The translations under genes were made by a program, and so were the position numbers. The notes under the pieces were generated by a model. It was not told the origin of the DNA. It made no database searches and was given only the letters and a program-made list of their open reading frames with translations. This document shows, one piece after another, positions 25,126 to 33,249 of a stretch of 64,000 bases of DNA. This stretch comes from Flavobacterium araucananum. GTDB lineage: Bacteria; Bacteroidota; Bacteroidia; Flavobacteriales; Flavobacteriaceae. Positions within the stretch are counted from its first letter, which is position 1; every line of letters starts with the position of its first letter. The stretch spans positions 18,850 to 82,849 of the forward strand of contig NZ_MUGS01000017.1 in assembly GCF_002222055.1 (NCBI RefSeq), written 5' to 3'.

Positions 25126-25155
25126 TTGTTAAGGAAATATTAATTTTTACATTTG
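25126..25155 (+). promoter_or_regulatory. Promoter of the first TonB receptor gene
   Basis: TTG at 25126-25128 and TACATTTG at 25148-25155 are 19 bp apart, a textbook Bacteroidota promoter. The operator-like palindrome at 25162-25182 begins 7 bp downstream and would cover the transcription start. Confidence 0.75.
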
Positions 25156-25161
25156 CACTGT

Positions 25162-25182
25162 TTTTATTCATTCTAAATAAAA
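25162..25182. promoter_or_regulatory. Operator-like site 1, imperfect palindrome with ATTCTAAATAA
   Basis: The right half ATTCTAAATAA is the reverse complement of TTATTTAGAAT at site 3 (28546-28556). Outer 7 bases are palindromic. Its place at the start of transcription fits a repressor. Iron-dependent control is inference from the genes served. Confidence 0.5.
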
Positions 25183-25209
25183 ACAGAAACCTAACCAATT
25201 TAAATTAAA

Positions 25210-27531
25210 ATGAAATATTTTACTGAGAAGACCTCCCGTCTTCTGTTTTCTATCAGTTTTCTTTTTTGTGTTTTAAGCGCTTTTGCACAACAAAATCACG
25301 GAAAAATTAAAGGAATCATAACCACATCTGAAGGCGATGCAGCTGCTGGTGTAAATGTGATCCTTAAAAATTCAAAATATGGTACTACTACAAACGACGA
25401 TGGTAGTTTTGAACTGAGCAGGGTAAGACCAAATACGTATACGCTGCAAATATCACTAACAGGGTACGAAACTACGGAACAGGATGTTGTGGTAACCGAA
25501 AATGAATCGACAACCCTTAACCTGCAACTAAAAGTTTCGAACAAAGAATTGCACGAAGTTGTTGTTAATGGTCATAAAAGCATCTTATCTAAAAAAACAG
25601 ACTATGTGGCAAGAATGCCGCTAAAAAATCTGGAAAACCCACAAGTTTATAGCGTTATTCAAAAAGAACTTTTGCAGGAACAAGTGGTAGTAGACATTAG
25701 AAGTGCGGTGCAAAATGCTCCCGGCGTAACGTCGAAAATTTATCCTTCAGGCGGACTTGAAATTTCTTTCAGAGGATTTAGTACGGGAGTCAACGCGAGA
25801 AACGGAATGGAAAATATGACGGGTCGCAGCTCTATTTCTATTGATAATGCAGAACGTATTGAGGTTCTTAAAGGACCATCGGGAACTTTGTTTGGATCGT
25901 CTGTATCCTCTTTTGGAGGTGTTGTAAACCTGGTTACCAAAAAACCTTTTGAAACAAAAAAAACAGAAGTATCCTATACAGGAGGAAGTTTTGGTTTAAA
26001 CCGGATTGCACTTGACATCAATACGCCTTTAACACAGGACAATAAAGTATTGTTTCGATTAAATACTTCTGTAAATACTGAAAAGAGTTTTTTAAACTAC
26101 GGTTTTAATAAAACATTCCTGATTGCTCCAAGTCTTATTTTTAAAGCAACAGATAAACTTACTCTGAGTATCGACACAGAACTTTATAACACAAACAATA
26201 CACGCCCTACTTACGGTCGCTCTTATGCTGCAGGAATTACAAACCCAACAGATCTGAAGGCAGATTATAAAACAACTTTATTTCATGATGACCTGGATGC
26301 CAAAACCTCATCGGCAAAAGCTTTTGTTCAGGCAGAATATAAAATAGCGGAGGATTGGAAATCTACTACACTTTTTTCTTTTATAGACGAAAATGTAGAT
26401 CATAGTTACCAATACTATACCGTTTGGAATTCGCCTACAGAAGTACAAAGAATGGTATCTCGTTTTGGACCAATAAGCAATCAATTTACCAACATACAAG
26501 AAAATATTAATGGGCAATTTTCTACCGGAAGTATCAAACATAAAGTATTGGCAGGTGTTAATTACAGATTTACAAAAGGTACTTTTAATTATGGTGCAAC
26601 CAAAGCTCTTGATACAATCGATGTAACCAAAGCATTTGATCCTATTCGTAAAAAACAAGTTGATGCAGCAATAGTCGATCAGTCCTTTGGTGTTCCGGAC
26701 GAACAAACCTTTAGTATTTATGCCTCGGATGTAATTAGTTTTACAGATCGTTTACAAGCTATGTTGAGTCTTCGTATGGATAATTTTGTACAGAAAAAAA
26801 TTGAAGATACAGAGGGTTACAACCAAACTGCTTTATCGCCTAAATTAGGTTTGGTTTACGAAGTTGTTAAAGATCAGGTTTCTTTGTTTGGAAATTATAT
26901 GAACGGTTTTCAAAATTCAGGACCTGTAAATCAGCCGGATGGAACTTTGTTGATCTTAAAACCAATTTATGCAAACCAGTATGAAGGTGGTATAAAAGTA
27001 GAAACATTTAATAAAAAGCTAAGTACTACCGTAAGTTATTACAACATTACCATTGATAATGCTACCAGAACAACTCCTGACGGGTTTAATCTTCAGGATG
27101 GTAAACAAGTAAGCAAAGGTGTAGATTTTGAGTTTATTGCCAATCCTATCGAAGGTCTAAACGCAATGCTGGGTTACGCTTATAATGACAATCGTATCGT
27201 AAAATCATCTGATGCTACTATCGAAGGCAATAAAGCGAGCGGCGCTCCGGAAAACGTAATGAATTTTTGGATCTCTTACAAATTTCAAAATAAACTGAAA
27301 GACTTAGGTCTTGGTTTTGGAGGTAATTATGTAGACAAACAATATAAATTTGAAGATCAAAGTTTTTATAGTCCCTCTTATTCTGTTTATAATGCAACTG
27401 TATTTTATGATCAGCCAACCTGGAGAATTGGCGTTAAATTTAATAACATAAACAATAAGCAATACTGGGATTCTTACGGAATGGCCCAGACTCCAACAAA
27501 CTTTCTGGTAAACTTAACCCTAAAGTTTTAA
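25210..27531 (+). CDS. TonB-dependent receptor with N-terminal CarboxypepD-like domain
   Basis: The product has 773 aa. Signal peptide to about residue 26 (FCVLSAFAQ); a CarboxypepD-regulatory-like domain at about 30-110 (GKIKGIITTSEGDAAAGVNV, GTTTNDDGSFELSRVRPNTY); a plug domain at about 140-240 (QNAPGVTSKIYPSGG, SIDNAERIEVLKGPSGTLFG, GGVVNLVTKKP); and a 22-strand barrel ending in the aromatic NFLVNLTLKF. Siderophore-type receptors share the RIEVLKGPSG block. It heads a locus with DUF4198 and another receptor, all with the same operator motif, which points to iron or another metal chelate. A terminator follows. Confidence 0.9.
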   Translation: MKYFTEKTSRLLFSISFLFCVLSAFAQQNHGKIKGIITTSEGDAAAGVNVILKNSKYGTTTNDDGSFELSRVRPNTYTLQISLTGYETTEQDVVVTENESTTLNLQLKVSNKELHEVVVNGHKSILSKKTDYVARMPLKNLENPQVYSVIQKELLQEQVVVDIRSAVQNAPGVTSKIYPSGGLEISFRGFSTGVNARNGMENMTGRSSISIDNAERIEVLKGPSGTLFGSSVSSFGGVVNLVTKKPFETKKTEVSYTGGSFGLNRIALDINTPLTQDNKVLFRLNTSVNTEKSFLNYGFNKTFLIAPSLIFKATDKLTLSIDTELYNTNNTRPTYGRSYAAGITNPTDLKADYKTTLFHDDLDAKTSSAKAFVQAEYKIAEDWKSTTLFSFIDENVDHSYQYYTVWNSPTEVQRMVSRFGPISNQFTNIQENINGQFSTGSIKHKVLAGVNYRFTKGTFNYGATKALDTIDVTKAFDPIRKKQVDAAIVDQSFGVPDEQTFSIYASDVISFTDRLQAMLSLRMDNFVQKKIEDTEGYNQTALSPKLGLVYEVVKDQVSLFGNYMNGFQNSGPVNQPDGTLLILKPIYANQYEGGIKVETFNKKLSTTVSYYNITIDNATRTTPDGFNLQDGKQVSKGVDFEFIANPIEGLNAMLGYAYNDNRIVKSSDATIEGNKASGAPENVMNFWISYKFQNKLKDLGLGFGGNYVDKQYKFEDQSFYSPSYSVYNATVFYDQPTWRIGVKFNNINNKQYWDSYGMAQTPTNFLVNLTLKF

Positions 27532-27547
27532 GGCACTTTTTTGTCCA

Positions 27548-27578
27548 AACACCTCTATTGTAGAGGTGTTTTTTTTTT
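27548..27578 (+). terminator. Terminator after the first TonB receptor gene
   Basis: Arms 27548-27557 and 27561-27570 (AACACCTCTA / TAGAGGTGTT), loop TTG, then nine T. Confidence 0.9.
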
Positions 27579-27641
27579 AGGAAAGAAACGCGCATTATTT
27601 ACAATCATTTCGACTTTTTAAATTCTTTTTTCTTGTTTTAT

Positions 27642-27662
27642 TTTTAATTATTCTAAATAAGA
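27642..27662. promoter_or_regulatory. Operator-like site 2, upstream of the DUF4198 gene
   Basis: Contains ATTCTAAATAA, the half-site found at 25162-25182. It ends 2 bp before the -7 element TAAGTTTG (27665-27672), so a bound protein would block the promoter. No TTG lies at the usual distance. Confidence 0.5.
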
Positions 27663-27711
27663 CTTAAGTTTGTAAGAACAATAATTATTAATACAATTTA
27701 AACTTTCTCTT

Positions 27712-28437
27712 ATGAAATCTAAAACTTTAAAATCAATAGCATTTTTACTATTTATGTTAGTAGCAAGTCCACAATTATTTGCTCACGCTCTTTGGATCGA
27801 AACTAAAGCAACGGGAACAAAAGGAAAAGCTCAGGAAATTTCGATTTTCTTTGGAGAGTTTTCAGATAATGACATTACGAAAGCGAACAAATGGTTTTCT
27901 GATTTAAAAGATTTTTCACTAGTGGTAATCAGTCCTTCAAAAAAAGAAACTAAGCTTACTTCTTCAGCATTAGAAAACAAATTTCAGGCATTTTTTACAC
28001 CAGATGAGGACGGAGTTTATACTGTAGTAATGCATCACACGGTAAAAGATGTTTACGGAACTATGAAATTAGATTATAATTCCAGCGCAACTGTTACTGT
28101 TGGTAATGCCGTAAAAGGAAATGAGGCGACTGCAAATACCAATATTATTAGTGTATTTTCTAAAAATGCAGCAACTGCTAAACAAAAAACAAAAATTGAT
28201 GTCAATACTTTATATGAAGGTAAAGAGGCCAAAAAGCAAAAAATAAAAGTAATTGCTCCTAATGGCTGGGAAAAAGAATTATGGAGTAATGACAAGGGCG
28301 AAATCTCGTTTACACCAATTTGGTCAGGAGATTATATGGTAGAATTTGCTTATACAGAAAAAGCTGCCGGAGAACATAATGGCAAAAAATACGATGAAAT
28401 CTGGAAAATGGCTACGTACTTAATTACAGTTAAATAA
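27712..28437 (+). CDS. DUF4198-type periplasmic protein
   Basis: The product has 241 aa. Signal peptide to about residue 24 (VASPQLFA), followed directly by HALWIET, the start of a DUF4198 domain, a periplasmic family often met next to nickel, cobalt or iron uptake genes. Two beta-sandwich parts can be seen: one ends EDGVYTVVMHHTVKDVYG, the other has IKVIAPNGWEKELWSNDKGE and WSGDYMVEFAY. The mature protein begins with a His that could bind metal at its free amino end; that is inference. It lies between two TonB receptors and has its own operator-like site and terminator, so it is a separate unit of the same locus. Confidence 0.8.
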   Translation: MKSKTLKSIAFLLFMLVASPQLFAHALWIETKATGTKGKAQEISIFFGEFSDNDITKANKWFSDLKDFSLVVISPSKKETKLTSSALENKFQAFFTPDEDGVYTVVMHHTVKDVYGTMKLDYNSSATVTVGNAVKGNEATANTNIISVFSKNAATAKQKTKIDVNTLYEGKEAKKQKIKVIAPNGWEKELWSNDKGEISFTPIWSGDYMVEFAYTEKAAGEHNGKKYDEIWKMATYLITVK

Positions 28438-28485
28438 TTTTAAAACCGTAATCTTCAGATTAAATCAGGAAGTTCATCTTCAATC

Positions 28486-28516
28486 AAACCTTGTCTTGCT
28501 GACAAGGTTTTTTTAT
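28486..28516 (+). terminator. Terminator after the DUF4198 gene
   Basis: Arms 28486-28495 and 28501-28510 (AAACCTTGTC / GACAAGGTTT), loop 5 nt, then T run. Confidence 0.85.
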
Positions 28517-28543
28517 GCGAAAAATACAATTGAATAGGCTGTA

Positions 28544-28566
28544 TTTATTTAGAATAATTCTTAATT
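28544..28566. promoter_or_regulatory. Operator-like site 3, near-perfect palindrome
   Basis: The core AGAATAATTCT is a perfect palindrome inside TTATTTAGAATAATTC; the same half-site occurs at sites 1, 2 and, in part, at 28701-28719 in the leader of the next gene. It lies about 110 bp before the promoter of the second receptor. Confidence 0.55.
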
Positions 28567-28657
28567 AATAAAAAATTAAAATGACTATACCAAAAAATTA
28601 AGACAATCTTAAGAAAGAGCTAAGGAAGGTTTAAGTACGAAAACACCTTTATAAATT

Positions 28658-28688
28658 TTGTTAAAGTCTTTACAAGCCCTTATATTTG
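28658..28688 (+). promoter_or_regulatory. Promoter of the second TonB receptor gene
   Basis: TTG at 28658-28660 and TATATTTG at 28681-28688 are 20 bp apart, 33 bp before the ATG. A partial operator half (ATCTAAATAA) lies in the leader at 28709-28718. Confidence 0.8.
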
Positions 28689-28721
28689 CAAAAAATTATT
28701 TTTATTAAATCTAAATAAGCT

Positions 28722-30974
28722 ATGAAATATAATTTACTAATCGCTTTGTCCTTGTTAAGTTTTGCATCCTATAGTCAGGATTACACAAGTGCCGAAAATG
28801 CTTCGACTGTAAATGATACTGTAAAAAATAAAAAGGGAGAAACTCTTAATGAAGTTTTAATTACCGCAAATAAACCTAAAAAACCAATTGAGGCTGCCCG
28901 TTCAGGAATCAAAGTAATGGATTTGCCGCAAAGTGTGCAAATCATAGGCAGTGAAGTAATCGAACAGCAACAGGCAATTAGATTAAGTGAAGTTGTAAAA
29001 AACATGAATGGTGTTTATGTATCATCGGCTCGTGGTGGAGCTCAGGAATCTTTTTTCTCAAGAGGATATGATATGTCTGCCAATAATATGTTCAAAAACG
29101 GATTCCGTTTTAATAGTGGTTCAATTCCTGAAGTTTCCTCTTTAGAAAAAGTGGAGTTTTTAAAAGGTAGTGCTGCTTTATTATATGGAAACGTTGCTCC
29201 GGGCGGAATTTTGAATATGGTAACCAAAACACCTAAATTTACAAGCGGTGGCGAGGTTTCAATGCAAATGGGAAGCTACTCGTATTATAAACCTGCTGTT
29301 GATTTTTATGGCCCTTTAAATAAATATATTGCTTATCGTTTTACAGGTTCTTACGAAAACTCAGAAAGTTTTAGAGACGTTGTCAAAAACGAGCGTATCT
29401 ATCTTAACCCGTCTTTCCTTTTTAATGTAACAGACAAAACACAAATTACGGTACAAGGAGATTATTTAAGCGCAGACTGGACTCCGGATTTTGGAACAGG
29501 AATTATAGGAAAAGAACTTGTAAACGTGCCACGTAATAACTTTTACGGAGCACTCTGGTCTAACGGAAACACCAAATCTGCAAGCGCCTCTGTATTGGTA
29601 AATCATAATTTTAATGACAATTGGAAGCTGAACTTTAATTCTTCTTTTCAAAATTATGACAGAACTTCTAAGTCTACATCACAATTATCTACTATAGATA
29701 CAAATGGCAACTGGACCAGACCATTGGTTCAGAATCAAAACTTAGAAAAAATATTTGGAGATCAATTAAGCTTACAGGGTATCTTTAGAACCGGAAGCAT
29801 CAAACACCAAATATTTACAGGAGTAGATTACGAAAACTCATACGCTACGGCATATACTTATGGCTTTTTTACTTCTCCAACTTCTACCACTGTTGCAACA
29901 TACGATACTATAAATCTTTATAGTTTTAATCCGGCAAATCAAAGAACTGATGAACCAAACTCAAGAATTACAGCAATTGCAGATACTAAAACAGAACGTT
30001 TTGGAGCTTATGCGCAAGATTTGATTTCGTTTACAGACCAAATTAAACTTCTCGCAGGTATTCGTTGGTCCTGGCAACAATCGCAGGTAATTACAGATAC
30101 TTACAAAGTAAATCCAAATACTGTAACAACAGTTGAGGCTGCAAAACGCGTAGACAAAGCTTTCTCTCCAAAAGTAGGTTTAGTTTACCAACCTACAAGA
30201 AACACGTCTTTGTTTGCCAGTTATTCGAACTCGTTTACACCAAACAGTGGACTTACTGTTGATGGCAATATCATCGAATCATCGCTTATTGATCAATATG
30301 AAGCGGGAATCAAAAAAGATTTCTTTAGCGGTTTATTAAGTACAAACATTACTCTATATCAAATTACCAACAGTAATCTGGCACAAACTGCGCCTTATCA
30401 GGCAGATGGGGTTACTGTAAATGCAGATACCAACATTAAGATGTTAGGCGGGGCAACAAAAAGTAAAGGTGTCGAAGTTGATATTACTGCAACTCCGGTT
30501 GAAGGTTTGAATATTAATGCCGGTTACAGTTATAATGATATGCGCTATACTAAAACCTCAGGAACAAGCGGAAGTTTTGTTGAAGGGGATCGCGTAGCAA
30601 GAACACCACAAAACACAGCCAACTTAAGCTTTTTCTATAAGCTGCCTGCCGGAATCCTAAAAGGACTTACTTTTGGAGCGATAGGAAATTATGTTGGAGA
30701 GCGTTTAGGCGGATGGAATGACGATTATTTATGGACTCCGGTTACACCGGCAACTAAACCTGCTACTTATACTGTAACTATCAGAGACAGAGATATCCCG
30801 CTAGAAGGATATACTACTATAGATGTTTCTGCCGGTTACGAGTGGAGAAAATTCTCCATCTTATGTCGATTGTCAAACATTACAAATGAGTTAAATTACA
30901 CGGTTCACGAAAATTATAGTGTGAATCCAATCGCACCACGTCAGGTTATGACAAGTTTGCGATACAAGTTTTAA
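28722..30974 (+). CDS. TonB-dependent siderophore-type receptor
   Basis: The product has 750 aa. Signal peptide to about residue 18 (LSFASYSQ); no CarboxypepD domain; a plug at about 45-165 with DLPQSVQIIGSEVIEQQQAI, SRGYDMSANNMFKNGFRF and VEFLKGSAALLYGNVAPGGI, the layout of FhuA/FpvA-like ferri-siderophore receptors (TIGR01783 type). The rest is the 22-strand barrel (GVEVDITATPVEGLNINAGY, GYTTIDVSAGYEWRK) ending in MTSLRYKF. It is last in the locus with the other receptor and the DUF4198 protein. Ferric siderophore as ligand is inference. Confidence 0.92.
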   Translation: MKYNLLIALSLLSFASYSQDYTSAENASTVNDTVKNKKGETLNEVLITANKPKKPIEAARSGIKVMDLPQSVQIIGSEVIEQQQAIRLSEVVKNMNGVYVSSARGGAQESFFSRGYDMSANNMFKNGFRFNSGSIPEVSSLEKVEFLKGSAALLYGNVAPGGILNMVTKTPKFTSGGEVSMQMGSYSYYKPAVDFYGPLNKYIAYRFTGSYENSESFRDVVKNERIYLNPSFLFNVTDKTQITVQGDYLSADWTPDFGTGIIGKELVNVPRNNFYGALWSNGNTKSASASVLVNHNFNDNWKLNFNSSFQNYDRTSKSTSQLSTIDTNGNWTRPLVQNQNLEKIFGDQLSLQGIFRTGSIKHQIFTGVDYENSYATAYTYGFFTSPTSTTVATYDTINLYSFNPANQRTDEPNSRITAIADTKTERFGAYAQDLISFTDQIKLLAGIRWSWQQSQVITDTYKVNPNTVTTVEAAKRVDKAFSPKVGLVYQPTRNTSLFASYSNSFTPNSGLTVDGNIIESSLIDQYEAGIKKDFFSGLLSTNITLYQITNSNLAQTAPYQADGVTVNADTNIKMLGGATKSKGVEVDITATPVEGLNINAGYSYNDMRYTKTSGTSGSFVEGDRVARTPQNTANLSFFYKLPAGILKGLTFGAIGNYVGERLGGWNDDYLWTPVTPATKPATYTVTIRDRDIPLEGYTTIDVSAGYEWRKFSILCRLSNITNELNYTVHENYSVNPIAPRQVMTSLRYKF

Positions 30975-31062
30975 AAATTTGAATTAGATTTTAATCTTCC
31001 ATAGCTTTTTCTGCATTTTTAATTTTTTAAAAATCAGAAGAAGTTTTGGTTTTTTAGAGAAC

Positions 31063-31098
31063 AAAAACCTCATTTAGCAATAGATGAGGTTTTTTGTT
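31063..31098 (+). terminator. Terminator after the second TonB receptor gene
   Basis: Arms 31063-31073 and 31084-31094 (AAAAACCTCAT / ATGAGGTTTTT), followed by T. It lies 90 bp after the stop codon. Confidence 0.8.
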
Positions 31099-31127
31099 GC
31101 GATAAAAGAAAATGCTCTAATTATCTT

Positions 31128-31135
31128 TACTTTTG
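31128..31135 (+). promoter_or_regulatory. -7 element before the APC permease gene
   Basis: TACTTTTG matches TANNTTTG. The start codon is 41 bp on. No TTG at standard spacing. Confidence 0.35.
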
Positions 31136-31176
31136 TCAGGCAGATATTTTTATCGCATTAAAATAAAACTCCAAAT

Positions 31177-32487
31177 ATGTCAGATGTCAGGAAAAACCAA
31201 TTACAAAAAAGTCTAGGTTTAAGTTTTAATATTGCTGTATTAATTGGAGGGACCATTGGTGTTGGAATTTTACGAACTCCCGGCACAATTGCAGCCTTAC
31301 TGGATAATTATTGGCTCATTATAGCCTCATGGCTTTTTGGCGGATTATTTGTTCTTATAGGTGCAACTTCATACGCAGAACTTGCAACAATGCTGCCTAA
31401 AGCCGGAGGATCTTACAACTATATCAAAAGGGCTTTTGGCGAATATGCCGGTTTTCTTTCCGGTTGGTTTGATTATATTACCAATGCAATCCCGCCCGCT
31501 TTTTTCTGTATTGTTATCAGCGAATATATTATAATTTTATTTCCAAATCTTCGCAGTTATTCTACTCAAATGGCTATTTCGCTATTGATTGCTTTTGTAT
31601 TACTACATTTAAGCGGTGTAAAAAACGGAAGCGCAATCCAGCAAATTACCAGTTTTATAAAAGTAATTTGTTTCTTTGCTTTACTTGTTGCTTGTTTTAT
31701 GTATTCAGGCGTGAAATTAGCCCCAATTCCAAAAAACAATTCTGTAGTTCAGATTGGTTTATTATTTGGATTTTTCAAATCACTTCAGCTTATCATCGGG
31801 ACTTATAATGGCTGGAATGGTGTTTGTTTTTTTGCAGAAGAAAACGAAAATCCCAGCAAAAACATTCCTAAATCTTTATACAGTGGTGTTTTGCTTGTAA
31901 TTGCTATTTATGTTTTATTAAATATTGCTTTCTTTCATGTTTTACCCATCGAATCTATAGCAAAATCGAATTTGGCCGCAGCCGATGTTGCCAAGATCAT
32001 CTTTGGAAAAAACGGAGCTATAATTGTAACCGTTATTTCTATCTTTTCCTTAATTAGTATTCTGAATGCCTTTATGATGATTCCGCCTCGTATTTTGTAC
32101 GGATTAAGTCGTGATGGTTTTTTTATCGAAAAAGGAACAGCCGTTAATAAGGGCGGAACTCCAATTATTGCACTTTTGGTTTCATCAGTGTTTAGTTTAT
32201 TCCTGATTTGTATTGGCTCTTTTGAAGTTTTGTTTTCGTTTGCCGCCTTTACCTCTATTATTGTTTGGGGATTGGCATATTGTTCGCTTTTGAAACTAAG
32301 AATTTCAGAGCCTGATTTACCAAGACCCTATCGTTCTTTATGGTATCCCTGGACAACTATTATCGCTATAATCGCATCTCTGGCACTATTGGCAGGTTTT
32401 GTATATAGTGATCCTAAAAGCTTTTTAATTATTGTTGTAATTACAATTGTTTCTTATCCTTTGTTTTTGATTTTGAAAAAGAAATAA
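31177..32487 (+). CDS. APC family amino acid permease
   Basis: The product has 436 aa with 12 membrane segments and no signal peptide. The first helix has NIAVLIGGTIGVGILRTPGT, the G-rich unwound substrate site of the APC fold; helix 2/loop has YAELATMLPKAGGSYNYIKR, the conserved block of the family. Helix 6 (YNGWNGVCFFAEENENPSKN) also fits LAT/APC amino acid transporters. Substrate unknown, likely neutral amino acids. It is followed by a small gene in the same direction. Confidence 0.88.
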   Translation: MSDVRKNQLQKSLGLSFNIAVLIGGTIGVGILRTPGTIAALLDNYWLIIASWLFGGLFVLIGATSYAELATMLPKAGGSYNYIKRAFGEYAGFLSGWFDYITNAIPPAFFCIVISEYIIILFPNLRSYSTQMAISLLIAFVLLHLSGVKNGSAIQQITSFIKVICFFALLVACFMYSGVKLAPIPKNNSVVQIGLLFGFFKSLQLIIGTYNGWNGVCFFAEENENPSKNIPKSLYSGVLLVIAIYVLLNIAFFHVLPIESIAKSNLAAADVAKIIFGKNGAIIVTVISIFSLISILNAFMMIPPRILYGLSRDGFFIEKGTAVNKGGTPIIALLVSSVFSLFLICIGSFEVLFSFAAFTSIIVWGLAYCSLLKLRISEPDLPRPYRSLWYPWTTIIAIIASLALLAGFVYSDPKSFLIIVVITIVSYPLFLILKKK

Positions 32488-32566
32488 AAAAAAGTAAGTA
32501 AATGGCTATAATTTTTATCTGGTTTTTGATAATTTGATAAAATGTAATACTTTTACATTTTACACT

Positions 32567-33208
32567 ATGAAATATGAATTACAACGTATCATTTCAGGAG
32601 AGGGCAAAGTTAAGCATGGAACAATTATCCAAGCAACAACCCGTTACCTTAGCCGAAGCAAAAGCTCAAGTGAAGTGGCTAAAGGGTTCAAGCACATCAA
32701 AGAACAAGAAACAGAAGCCTTAACAAAATTTATCTCCAAAAATAATCTTTGGATATTGGATATTAATATTGATAATTATGTTTCTGAAGGTGCTGAACAA
32801 AAGGTTTACTTAAAAGATGGTAAAAATGTAATTAAATTAAATGATTCAATTTATTACAATTCTTGGTTAGATTATCTCAACAACTTACTTCTAAATAATT
32901 ATTTTTTCCCAGATACAGCTTATACTTTATTAGGGTTTTATAAAGAAATAAATACCCTATATGCAGTTGTTGAACAGCCTTTCGTAAAAGCAACTGAGAA
33001 AACTAACTTAGAATTAGTCAAGAAATTTATGCTTGCCAATGGATTTGTAAATACTAAGAATAATGATTATTATAATCCAGAATTGGGAATTATCCTTGAA
33101 GACCTGCACGATGAGAATGTATTAACAGAAAATAGTATTCTTCAATTTATTGATACGGTCTTTTATATAACCGATACCTTTTATGAAAATAAAAAACCCA
33201 ATACTTAA
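32567..33208 (+). CDS. Stand-alone polyvalent-type protein kinase-like domain
   Basis: The product has 213 aa from ATG 32567; an earlier ATG at 32534 would add MIKCNTFTFYT, but nothing in the family calls for it. From residue 70: a Gly-poor nucleotide loop SEGAEQKVYL, K90 (NVIKLND), a helix with YNSWLDYLNNLLLNNYFFPD, the hinge strand YAVVEQPFV, a catalytic-loop-like EDLHDENVL (D179, H181, N184) and FID (D196). This matches the kinase fold of bacterial polyvalent proteins (Kinase-PolyVal type). Such domains are usually parts of very long proteins of phages and conjugative elements; here the domain is alone with a 65-residue N-terminal extension. Stop codon lies within the terminator. Confidence 0.65.
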   Translation: MKYELQRIISGEGKVKHGTIIQATTRYLSRSKSSSEVAKGFKHIKEQETEALTKFISKNNLWILDINIDNYVSEGAEQKVYLKDGKNVIKLNDSIYYNSWLDYLNNLLLNNYFFPDTAYTLLGFYKEINTLYAVVEQPFVKATEKTNLELVKKFMLANGFVNTKNNDYYNPELGIILEDLHDENVLTENSILQFIDTVFYITDTFYENKKPNT

Positions 33209-33224
33209 ATTAAGTATTGGGTTT
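33194..33224. terminator. Bidirectional terminator between kinase-like gene and valS
   Basis: Arms 33194-33207 and 33211-33224 (AAACCCAATACTTA / TAAGTATTGGGTTT), 3-nt loop. The TAA stop codon of the kinase-like gene (33206-33208) is part of the hairpin. A and T runs on both sides let it serve both converging genes. Confidence 0.85.
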
Positions 33225-33249
33225 ATATATTTTAGATAAATTCTTCTTC

